8,965 bases of DNA from Mariprofundaceae bacterium. GTDB lineage: Bacteria > Pseudomonadota > Zetaproteobacteria > Mariprofundales > Mariprofundaceae. Shown one piece after another: positions 1 through 6,280 of the stretch. Location of the stretch: the NCBI GenBank assembly GCA_030950835.1, contig JAUZQU010000148.1:1-8965 (forward strand), written 5' to 3'. The position numbers and the translations under genes were made by a program. Positions within the stretch are counted from its first letter, which is position 1, and every line of letters starts with the position of its first letter. The notes beneath the pieces are model-generated. The model made no database searches, was not told the origin of the DNA, and saw only the letters and a list, made by a program, of their open reading frames with translations.

Positions 1-178
1 TTTCCGCCCAAGACGGCAGTTGCAAAGCAAAACCTGTAACATCTTTAGCATATTCTTCATACGTCCACGCCGTGCTTTCCACCTGCACATCCCACTCAAG
101 CGCCAAAGCGACATTGGGAAACACATTGGGGACTAAAGTACACATCCATATGAAACATAAACCACGAAAAATATTCAC
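1..178 (-). CDS. N-terminal fragment of an unrecognised exported protein
   Basis: This is an open frame that begins at a GTG (178-176) and runs without a stop to the window edge, giving 59 residues. The N-terminus looks like a signal peptide: a short charged start (MNIFR), a hydrophobic stretch over residues 6-23, and an Ala-Leu-Ala site at 24-26, with the mature protein beginning LEWDVQVEST. The mature part is acidic and rich in aromatic residues (AWTYEEYAKD), as expected for a periplasmic or outer-membrane protein, but I do not recognise the family. A TGA lies in frame four codons upstream of the GTG, so no earlier start is available beyond the codons between them. The next in-frame ATG (codon 12) would shorten the signal peptide. 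No good Shine-Dalgarno sequence precedes the GTG, so the exact start is uncertain. The gene lies on the same strand as the pilus operon but is separated from coaE by 280 bases, so it is probably its own unit. Confidence 0.6.
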   Translation of the reverse strand, partial: MNIFRGLCFIWMCTLVPNVFPNVALALEWDVQVESTAWTYEEYAKDVTGFALQLPSWAE

Positions 179-225
179 GCTGCGTATTCAAACACCCTTA
201 GCCCAAGATTACCACCCCATATGCT

Positions 226-238
226 CACTGTGTCAGTG
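226..238. repeat. Short perfect inverted repeat upstream of the exported-protein gene
   Basis: The sequence CACTGTGTCAGTG has perfect 5-base arms (CACTG/CAGTG) around a 3-base centre. It lies about 48 bases upstream of the GTG start at 178. Its size and position would suit a regulator binding half-site pair, but a 13-base dyad can also arise by chance, and no matching copy was seen elsewhere in the window. Confidence 0.2.
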
Positions 239-394
239 CAACATGAAAGTGTCTGCTTGATGTTTTACTTTGGCAGATGTTTATGGCATCGAATCTGTTT
301 CAAATGCGTCATCAAGGACAACCCTAGCCAAAAAAAATACTCTACACCAAGCAAAGTCCGATCATTTGTGATGAAAGCTCATGTTACCCACTTG

Positions 395-426
395 GAATTC
401 AAAAGAGCCTAGAATTTCAAAGCGCC
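395..426. repeat. Imperfect tandem pair of 15-base units
   Basis: GAATTCAAAAGAGCC (395-409) and GAATTTCAAAGCGCC (412-426) match at 12 of 15 positions with a period of 17 bases. They lie in the region just after coaE. No function is evident. The pair could be a decayed duplication. Confidence 0.25.
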
Positions 427-458
427 AAAAAAGTAGTCTCTTGCTATTTTACGTTGAC

Positions 459-1058
459 TCAAGAATCAGTGTCGCCAGCCAATGTTGCATACAAAGCTTG
501 CACTTGCGCGTGTAAAGCTGGGAGGTGAGCATTGTTATGCAAACGATAATCACAATATTGCTGACGTTGCGCATCCGAACATTGCCTTGCCACAATTTGT
601 GTAAAACGGGTGGCATCTTGTTTGCCGCGTGACAGCACACGTTGTTTTCTTAATGTTTCATCCGCAAATACCACTATCAAAGCCTGCATACGTGCAACAG
701 CTTGCGCTTCAATCAGCACCGAAGCTTCAATGATTGCCAGTTCTGCGTGTTGTTGCTGGCGCCAGTTTAACTCATATGCTTGAATCAAAGGGTGCATCAC
801 TTGGTTTAATTTTTGTGTGTGTTCGGCTGTTTTAAAAGCAATCTGGGCTAAGTGTTGTCGGTCTACCTTAGCATCAGCGCCTAACACTGCTTCACCAAAT
901 ACCTCGGCTAATTGCACAGCTAAGGTCGGCTCTGTATCCAGCAAAATATGCCCCACTTGATCCAAATCAAGCACAGGCACTGCTAAGTCGGCAAACATGG
1001 ATGCCACAGTAGACTTGCCGCTACCGATACCACCTGTTAAACCCACAAATCGGGTCAT
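459..1058 (-). CDS. coaE: Dephospho-CoA kinase CoaE
   Basis: CoaE catalyses the last step of coenzyme A synthesis: ATP-dependent phosphorylation of the 3'-hydroxyl of dephospho-CoA in the cytoplasm. The protein has 199 residues, close to the usual 200 or so. It starts MTRFVGLTGG, with the Walker A loop GGIGSGKST at 9-17. Other family landmarks are the acidic VLDLDQ segment (29-34), HPLI (89-92), the EASVLIEA core (111-118) and a C-terminal CDYRLHNN segment (169-176), which corresponds to the usual ADY.I.N motif. I chose the ATG at 1058 because it puts the P-loop at the usual distance from the N-terminus. It also overlaps the pilD stop as ATGA (1058-1055), a typical coupling arrangement. An upstream TTG at 1115 would add 19 residues without family support. 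coaE directly after pilD is a common arrangement in Gammaproteobacteria. It ends with TGA and is the last gene of the operon. Confidence 0.95.
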   Translation of the reverse strand: MTRFVGLTGGIGSGKSTVASMFADLAVPVLDLDQVGHILLDTEPTLAVQLAEVFGEAVLGADAKVDRQHLAQIAFKTAEHTQKLNQVMHPLIQAYELNWRQQQHAELAIIEASVLIEAQAVARMQALIVVFADETLRKQRVLSRGKQDATRFTQIVARQCSDAQRQQYCDYRLHNNAHLPALHAQVQALYATLAGDTDS

Positions 1059-1843
1059 TGCAAGCCTATCCAACCTTGATACCACCATAAAATAGGCTCT
1101 CCCCAAAAGAACCAAATCAAACCTGCGGCAGCTAAATATGGTCCATAAGGAATCTCCGCCCTTAAGCCACGTTTTGCCAATAGCAGCCCTATCGAACCAA
1201 TCACCACACCCGTAACCGAGGATAATAACACCACAAATGGTAAGGCTTGCCAGCCCATAAATGCACCCAGCATCGCCAACAATTTAAAGTCACCCTGCCC
1301 CATGCCTTCGCGTCCTGTCACCCGCCAAAACAACCACGCCACCAGCCAGAACACCGCATAACCAGCTACTGCACCAATCAAGGCATCCAGCACATAACCT
1401 GATTGCCAAGCAAATAGTAAACCCAAAACAATGCCAGGAAAGGTCAGGGCATCTGGCAGCAAGAAAGTTTCCAAATCAATCAGGGTTAATACCCATAACA
1501 AACTCACCAATAGCAAAGCCTGCATCAAAAATAATGAAGGATAAGGTGTGGGTGGATAACACCACGCCAAGGTTGCCCAAGTCAAACCCATACATAATTC
1601 AAGAAAAGGGTAACGCCACACAATAGGTAAAGCACAAAAACGGCATTTTCGACCCAACAACAACCACGACAACACAGGGATATTGTCATACCAAGCAATG
1701 TTTTGTTTACAATTTGGACAATGGCTAGCTGGGGAAACCACCGACTCACCCAGTGGAATACGGTGCACACAAACATTGGCGAAACTACCAAACAACAGAC
1801 CAATCAGACCAAAACTTAAGGTATAGAAGAGTTGTAAATCCAT
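1055..1843 (-). CDS. pilD: Type IV prepilin peptidase / N-methyltransferase PilD
   Basis: PilD is an inner-membrane aspartic protease that cleaves the leader from type IV prepilins and pseudopilins, then methylates the new N-terminal residue. The 262-residue protein has the expected architecture. A first membrane helix carries the GSFANV motif (19-24). The cytoplasmic domain has two Cys pairs, Cys42-x2-Cys45 and Cys67-x2-Cys70. A series of hydrophobic helices follows. The two catalytic aspartates are Asp123 in LTLIDLE and Asp185 in the GQGDFK signature. The IPYGPYLA motif lies near residues 231-238. The ATG at 1843 shares one base with the pilR stop (TAATG), and AGAAGG upstream serves as the ribosome binding site within the pilR end. 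The TGA stop overlaps the coaE start. The intact cysteines suggest a full bifunctional enzyme. The same enzyme could also serve a type II secretion system elsewhere in the genome. Confidence 0.95.
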   Translation of the reverse strand: MDLQLFYTLSFGLIGLLFGSFANVCVHRIPLGESVVSPASHCPNCKQNIAWYDNIPVLSWLLLGRKCRFCALPIVWRYPFLELCMGLTWATLAWCYPPTPYPSLFLMQALLLVSLLWVLTLIDLETFLLPDALTFPGIVLGLLFAWQSGYVLDALIGAVAGYAVFWLVAWLFWRVTGREGMGQGDFKLLAMLGAFMGWQALPFVVLLSSVTGVVIGSIGLLLAKRGLRAEIPYGPYLAAAGLIWFFWGEPILWWYQGWIGLQ

Positions 1844-3210
1844 TATTCATCACCTTCTTTGATGCCTAGTTTGCTAATGCGGTAACGTATGGAACGAAAG
1901 CTTAAACGCAGCAGTTTCGCAGCTTGGGTGGCGTTGCCCTTGGTTTCAAACAAGGCTTCTTGAATCAATCTTTTTTCAATGCCTTCTAATACTTGCTCAA
2001 TGCCCAATTCCTCATCCAACATCGCTTGCAAGCTCATTACCCCATCCGACTTTGCCCATTGATTCTCATCCAACAGGTGTTCATCAAGCTCTTCTTCATC
2101 GGATAATGCCAAAAGTCGCTGTAAAATGTTTTCCAACTCACGCACATTACCCGCCAAAGGCAATGTGACCAATTTATGCAAGCAGGATTCGGATATTTTA
2201 ACATTTGCCCCGCCACAACGTTTCATCAACGACGTAATCAAGGCTGGAATATCTTCACGACGTTGCCGCAAAGCAGGCATGTGTACAGGAATGACATTTA
2301 AACGGTAAAACAAATCTTCGCGGAAATTTCCTGCGCGGACTTCCGCATCCAAGTCACGATTGGTCGCAGCTACAATACGTACATTAACTTGTTTCTCCGT
2401 TTCACCACCCACACGTCTAACCTTCATATCTTGTAATACACGCAATAATTTCACCTGAATCAACAAAGGCATCTCACCAATTTCATCCAGAAACAGAGTA
2501 CCACCATCGGCACTTTCAATTAGACCTGTTTTATCATGGTCTGCACCTGTAAATGCGCCTTTGACATGTCCAAACAACTCGGATTCAAACAAACTTTCAG
2601 GAATTGCCCCGCAATGTACAGGTATAAAAGGCTGGTTTTCTCGTGGTGATGTTTCATGCACAAAACGCGCTGCAAGCTCTTTTCCTGTGCCTGATTCACC
2701 TGTAATCAGCACTGTAAAATCACGTTTAGCAGCCCTTTGTAACCTGTCTCTAATCCTATCCATCACCTTGGATTGACCAATCAATATCCCATGATGTTCA
2801 AGGTGTGCAAGCTCTTTTTCAGCATCTTTTACAGGTTTTTTCACTTCGCGTGAAGCCAATGCCCGCTCCACTGCCTCACCAAGTTCAGCTCTGGATACAG
2901 GTTTGGTCAAATAGTCAAAAGCACCCTCACGCATCGCCGTTACCGCAGTTTCAGCACTGGCATACGCCGTTAATAACAGCACACAAGCATCTGGCTGCAT
3001 TTGTCCAACCATACGCACTACATCCAGACCCGCATCTTCCCCATTCATGCGCAAATCCGTCAATACCACATCAAATGATGCCATGCCAAGCTCGTATTCT
3101 GCTTCTTTCGGGTTAGCGCAGCCAATCACATCATGCCCATGTGAGGACAAAGAAAGCATCAAGACTTCGCGCACATTGGCTTCATCCTCTACAAGTAAAA
3201 TATCAGCCAT
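1843..3210 (-). CDS. pilR: Sigma-54-dependent response regulator PilR
   Basis: PilR is the NtrC-family activator that, when phosphorylated by PilS, drives sigma-54 RNA polymerase at the pilin promoter. The 455-residue protein is complete. The receiver domain (about 1-120) has the acidic pair Glu8/Asp9, phospho-acceptor Asp52, Thr81 and Lys103. The AAA+ domain has Walker A GESGTGKE (171-178), the sigma-54 contact loop GAFTGA (218-223) and Walker B GGTLFLDE (236-243). A C-terminal Fis-type helix-turn-helix (about 426-450) starts at NATQAAKLL. The ATG at 3210 lies inside the pilS end (8-base overlap) and is preceded by a strong GGGGGAG ribosome binding site. Its place next to pilS and within a pil operon supports PilR over other NtrC-family regulators. 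Its usual target, pilA, is not in this window. Confidence 0.93.
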   Translation of the reverse strand: MADILLVEDEANVREVLMLSLSSHGHDVIGCANPKEAEYELGMASFDVVLTDLRMNGEDAGLDVVRMVGQMQPDACVLLLTAYASAETAVTAMREGAFDYLTKPVSRAELGEAVERALASREVKKPVKDAEKELAHLEHHGILIGQSKVMDRIRDRLQRAAKRDFTVLITGESGTGKELAARFVHETSPRENQPFIPVHCGAIPESLFESELFGHVKGAFTGADHDKTGLIESADGGTLFLDEIGEMPLLIQVKLLRVLQDMKVRRVGGETEKQVNVRIVAATNRDLDAEVRAGNFREDLFYRLNVIPVHMPALRQRREDIPALITSLMKRCGGANVKISESCLHKLVTLPLAGNVRELENILQRLLALSDEEELDEHLLDENQWAKSDGVMSLQAMLDEELGIEQVLEGIEKRLIQEALFETKGNATQAAKLLRLSFRSIRYRISKLGIKEGDE

Positions 3211-4804
3211 TGCTCACTCCCCCTTCTGTTTGTCCCGATTGCCCTACTTGCCCTACTTGCCCTACTTGCCCTGCTTGCCCTACTTGATCTTTCTTATGCT
3301 CACCTTGAATCAAAAAACACGCCCCGTCTTCAACCGCATCATCGACTCGTATTGTCCAGCCATTAACTTGGCAAACTTGCCACACTGTGGCTAAACCTAA
3401 ACCTGTGCCTTGTTTACGCCCTGTTTTAAAGGGCTCAAAAATCGTGCCTCGTATCTCTGCTGCAATACCTGACCCATGATCACGTACGCTCAGTTGCCAT
3501 GTTTCATTTTTCAGCACACAGCGCACCACTATCGAAGCCACCTCAGGGCTTGAAACAACGGCATTTCGCAATAAATTATCCAACAATAATCGGAAGTGAT
3601 CAGGGTCAATATGCAACTGCAAGGGTTCAACATCCATTTGAATTTTAAGTGTATCTTGTAAATCCACTTGGGTGATTGAAGCTTGGATCAAGGTTTGGAT
3701 GTTCAGGCTTTGGGCGTGCGGATGTAGAGGGTGGGCATAATCTAACATATCCGAAACCAAGCGGTTCAAACGTGATATTTCATCCGCAACAATACGTTCC
3801 AAATTCAACTTACTCTGCCCAATAGACATCAATTCCACAGCTTGGGCAATCGTTTGCATAGGGTTACGAATTTCATGGGCAAGCATCGCTGCCATTTGAC
3901 CAATGGATGCCAATTTATCTTGCTCTGCCAGTTGCCGCTCCAATTGCCTTACTTCGCTGACATTCACTATCGTCAGCAACCATGCTGCATGTTCTTCTAA
4001 CAAACGGGTCAATGTGAGCAAAAGGGGTTGCCCTTGATGCTGACACTCGCAGCGGAACACAGGTTGGTGTGGTTGTTGTAAATAATCCCGCATCACTTGA
4101 GGAATGTGTAATACACGGCTTAAATCTTGACCTATATGTTGAGATCCTACTTGTAATACATGGATTGTAGCTTGGTTGAAGTCTTGAATACAAAAAGACT
4201 CATCCAATATCACCACCCCTTCTTGCATCGACGCCAAGACTTGGCTGTGCAACTCTTGTAAACGGCGATGTTTGGTTTTGGTTTGCCGCTGTTCACGTTG
4301 TAAATCCACATGACGACGTGCAATCATCGCCATAATGCCACCTACCAGCAGCAATACCGATGTTTGCAGCAATACATGCAAGGTTTGTTGGGCAAGCATT
4401 GGGCTTTGTAGTAACACAGCGTAACTATAAATCGAACTCAGATAAACCAATGCTGCCAACACTGCCATCAACAAAGCAAGCCATACCCGCGCCTGACTGC
4501 CCGCCACAATGATAGGTATACCCAACAGAAAGATAAAAGGGCTACTCACCCCCCCACGTCCATAAATTAAAATGCCAATGAGCAATAAGTCTGAGAGCAG
4601 TTGAATCAGTAAGTTGCTCGTGTTCATATCAGGGAAACGAAACAGCATCACTTGTATGACAAGCAAGACCAACCACAAGACAAATACTTGCCGCAAAAAG
4701 TTGCTCTCACCATGCCCCAACCAAGAAAATACCAACAACACAAAAAGTGCGCCTAATAAACGTGCGAAAAAGAGTCGTTTTAAAACATATTTTTCAAATG
4801 GCAT
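3203..4804 (-). CDS. pilS: Membrane sensor histidine kinase PilS
   Basis: PilS is the inner-membrane histidine kinase partner of PilR. In Pseudomonas it senses pilin levels in the membrane and adjusts pilA transcription. From the ATG at 4804 the protein has 533 residues. About six hydrophobic helices lie in the first 162 residues. A coiled region and a PAS-like domain (about 190-283) follow. The dimerisation/phosphotransfer domain has the H-box MLAHEIRNPMQTI with His310. The ATPase domain has the N-box LLDNLLRNAV (407-416), G1 box DHGSGI (442-447) and G2 box GTGLGL (466-471). The start is ambiguous by one codon, because TTG at 4807 immediately precedes the ATG. I chose the ATG, which has GAGATGAAG upstream. 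It follows pilC by 12 bases and overlaps pilR by 8. The oddity is the C-terminus: after the kinase core comes a repetitive Gln-Val-Gly tail encoded by a 9-bp tandem repeat. Confidence 0.92.
   Translation of the reverse strand: MPFEKYVLKRLFFARLLGALFVLLVFSWLGHGESNFLRQVFVLWLVLLVIQVMLFRFPDMNTSNLLIQLLSDLLLIGILIYGRGGVSSPFIFLLGIPIIVAGSQARVWLALLMAVLAALVYLSSIYSYAVLLQSPMLAQQTLHVLLQTSVLLLVGGIMAMIARRHVDLQREQRQTKTKHRRLQELHSQVLASMQEGVVILDESFCIQDFNQATIHVLQVGSQHIGQDLSRVLHIPQVMRDYLQQPHQPVFRCECQHQGQPLLLTLTRLLEEHAAWLLTIVNVSEVRQLERQLAEQDKLASIGQMAAMLAHEIRNPMQTIAQAVELMSIGQSKLNLERIVADEISRLNRLVSDMLDYAHPLHPHAQSLNIQTLIQASITQVDLQDTLKIQMDVEPLQLHIDPDHFRLLLDNLLRNAVVSSPEVASIVVRCVLKNETWQLSVRDHGSGIAAEIRGTIFEPFKTGRKQGTGLGLATVWQVCQVNGWTIRVDDAVEDGACFLIQGEHKKDQVGQAGQVGQVGQVGQSGQTEGGVSNG
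3233..3286. repeat. 9-bp tandem repeat encoding a (QVG)n tail in pilS
   Basis: On the plus strand the unit is CCCTACTTG. Four perfect copies (3242-3250, 3251-3259, 3260-3268, 3278-3286), one copy with a single change (3269-3277, CCCTGCTTG) and a degenerate first copy (3233-3241, TCCCGATTG) stand head to tail. On the coding strand each unit reads CAAGTAGGG, that is Gln-Val-Gly, with QAG and QSG variants. Nine bases is a multiple of three, so a gain or loss of units by replication slippage would lengthen or shorten the PilS tail without breaking its frame or its overlap with pilR. Confidence 0.9.
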
Positions 4805-4816
4805 CAAAACTTCATC

Positions 4817-6037
4817 TCAAACAGCTGTAGATACAGAAAAATAAACCACAGAAGCCATAATGAAGATAGTTAAATAAATCGCAATCACCAAACCACCAAT
4901 CACCACACCTAAAAATGCCATAATAGCAGGCTCCATCAAGGCAGTCATACTATCCACCGCTGTATCGACTTCTTCTTCATAAAAATCGGCAATTTTACCC
5001 AACATTTCTTCCATAGCTCCTGTTTGTTCACCAATGCCAATCATTTGTGTCACCATGATAGGAAAAATTCCACTTTCTTCTAACGGTTGGCTCAACGATT
5101 GCCCCTGACTAATCGAGTCTTTAGCACCAATAATCACGTGCTCAATTACCATATTACCCGATGTTTCGGCTACCGTATCCATAGCATCCAAAATGGGTAC
5201 GCCAGCTGCGCTTAAGGTTGAGAAAGTACGGGTAAAACGCGCCACTGCACCTTTGCGCAACACATCACCAAGCGCTGGTAGGTTCAACATCAAGTTATCC
5301 AACTGGTAATTACCTGCGGGCGTTTTATAGATGGCTTTAATAGCGAATACCGTAGCAATGGGCACTCCAAATACCAAATACCAATAGTCCACAAAACCAT
5401 CCGAAATATTCATGACAATTTTAGTAGGTGCAGGTAACTCAGCACCAAAACTAGAAAACATTTCGGCGAAAATAGGTACCACAAATATCATCAAAATGGC
5501 CGTCACAATAAAAGCAATCACCATAATGGATGCAGGATAAATCATCGCAGATTTGATTTTCGCTTGAAGTGCCAATGACTTCTCTTTAAATTCACAAATT
5601 CTCAATAAAATACTATCTAAAATACCACCCTTTTCACCTGCTTCCACCAGCGAACAAGTCAAACGATCAAACTCATCAGGAAACTTGCGCAAGGTCTCAC
5701 CAAAAGGTGTGCCACTTTCCAGCTCATTTTGCACCCCTGCAAACAACTTCAACAGTCCTTTATGGTTCGTACCTTTTTGTAATAACTCAAAACATTGCAC
5801 CAAAGGTAAACCTGCGTTAATCATCGTCGATAACTGGCGAAAAAAGATACTAATGTCTTTATCCGTAACCTTAGGAACACCACCAAAACTAAGCTCTATT
5901 GGCTTTTTCTTGACTTTAATTTCAGCCAAACCTTGACGACGAAGCATGGCTATTGCCACGTCTTTATTAACCGTCTCCAACTCCCCCTTTTTGGCTTTCC
6001 CCTGCCTATCTTTAGCTGTATAAATAAATACTGGCAT
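4817..6037 (-). CDS. pilC: Type IV pilus inner-membrane platform protein PilC
   Basis: PilC is the polytopic inner-membrane platform on which the cytoplasmic ATPases PilB (extension) and PilT (retraction) act to add or remove pilin subunits. The 406-residue length is normal. The N-terminus (MPVFIYTAKDRQGKAKKGEL) is the usual short cytoplasmic region. Two T2SSF repeats follow, at about 66-189 and 269-391. They contain the paired signatures VEAGEKGGILDSIL (131-144) and IGIGEQTGAMEEML (333-346). Hydrophobic segments lie at about 168-190, 216-236 and 370-398. The C-terminus reads AIYLTIFIMASVV where many relatives have a Pro after the Leu (YLPIF), a small divergence. The ATG at 6037 is 3 bases after the ancestral pilB stop and has a strong ribosome binding site. 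Translation coupled to full-length pilB would be expected, so the premature pilB stop could reduce PilC synthesis. Confidence 0.95.
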   Translation of the reverse strand: MPVFIYTAKDRQGKAKKGELETVNKDVAIAMLRRQGLAEIKVKKKPIELSFGGVPKVTDKDISIFFRQLSTMINAGLPLVQCFELLQKGTNHKGLLKLFAGVQNELESGTPFGETLRKFPDEFDRLTCSLVEAGEKGGILDSILLRICEFKEKSLALQAKIKSAMIYPASIMVIAFIVTAILMIFVVPIFAEMFSSFGAELPAPTKIVMNISDGFVDYWYLVFGVPIATVFAIKAIYKTPAGNYQLDNLMLNLPALGDVLRKGAVARFTRTFSTLSAAGVPILDAMDTVAETSGNMVIEHVIIGAKDSISQGQSLSQPLEESGIFPIMVTQMIGIGEQTGAMEEMLGKIADFYEEEVDTAVDSMTALMEPAIMAFLGVVIGGLVIAIYLTIFIMASVVYFSVSTAV

Positions 6038-6040
6038 AAC

Positions 6041-6280
6041 TTAATCCCCCACTGTTATTCTTAAACATTCTTCCAAGGTCAACACACCTTCTTTGACCTT
6101 GTTCAACGCTGACATACGCAAGGTTTTCACCCCTTCTGCCACAGCAATCTCATTAATTTCATCTGAATTATTACCCGCATACACCGCATCTCGAATCGGG
6201 TCAGTAATGGGCATCACCTGATAAATACCAACCCTGCCTTTATAACCCGTACCGTTACAAACGCTACAGCCTTTGCCATG
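6041..6280 (-). pseudogene. pilB: Severed C-terminal segment of PilB, in frame after a premature stop
   Basis: Directly after the TAA at 6281-6283, the same frame continues for 79 codons to a second TAA (6043-6041). The segment begins HGKGCSVCNGTGYKGRVGIY, which is the canonical PilB/GspE C-terminal segment with the second cysteine pair of the metal-binding motif (C-x2-C). It ends in a normal C-terminal helix region (LTLEECLRITVGD). It has no stop or frameshift and aligns in length with the missing end of PilB: 485 + 1 + 79 = 565 residues, the usual PilB size. There is no in-frame start with a ribosome binding site near its beginning. The ATG seen 4 bases after the stop is in another frame, so the segment is probably not made as a separate protein. 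Confidence 0.85.
6045..6050 (-). promoter_or_regulatory. Shine-Dalgarno sequence for pilC inside the pilB 3' end
   Basis: GGGGGA lies 7 bases before the pilC ATG and is part of the final pilB codons (Val-Gly-Asp). It fixes the pilC start. It also shows that the severed pilB end still carries a needed signal, so its retention is not by itself proof that the PilB C-terminus is translated. Confidence 0.7.

Larger units (their letters stand above)
179..458. other. Intergenic region between coaE and the exported-protein gene
   Basis: These 280 bases hold no open frame that looks like a protein on either strand. The region should contain the end of the coaE transcript and the promoter of the downstream exported-protein gene. 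I see no convincing GC-rich hairpin followed by a T-run. Read on the minus strand, only weak AT-rich pairing precedes a T6 run just after the coaE stop, and a T8 run (331-338 on the plus strand is A8) has no strong stem before it. No clear -35/-10 pair stands out before position 178. Small repeats within the region are listed separately. Confidence 0.5.

Noticed and set aside
72..412. Two short plus-strand open frames in and beside the coaE-distal gap
   Set aside because: Their compositions look random, they lack ribosome binding sites, and the first is largely antisense to the signal-peptide gene on the minus strand.
421..458. Rho-independent terminator after coaE
   Set aside because: A T6 run follows weak pairing of AAAATAG with CTACTTTT, but the stem is short, AT-only apart from one G-C pair, and bulged. 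It is not convincing.
179..458. Sigma-54 promoter (TGGCAC-N5-TTGCA) for a pilin gene
   Set aside because: No acceptable match with correct spacing was seen in the gap on either strand, and no pilin gene follows.
706..729. CoaE core reads EASVLIEA where many bacterial enzymes have a Pro-Leu-Leu-Phe-Glu motif
   Set aside because: Ala-x-Val-Leu-x-Glu versions are known in other dephospho-CoA kinases, including animal ones, so this is ordinary variation.
1059..1115. Upstream TTG start extending coaE by 19 residues
   Set aside because: The extra residues lie within pilD and have no family counterpart. The ATG at 1058 puts the P-loop at the normal position and makes an ATGA overlap with the pilD stop.
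2805..3394. Long open frames on the plus strand opposite pilR and the pilS end
   Set aside because: They are antisense to clearly coding sequence with intact family motifs. Their proteins, including a Leu-Pro-Tyr repeat that is just the reverse of the 9-bp tandem repeat, show no domain.
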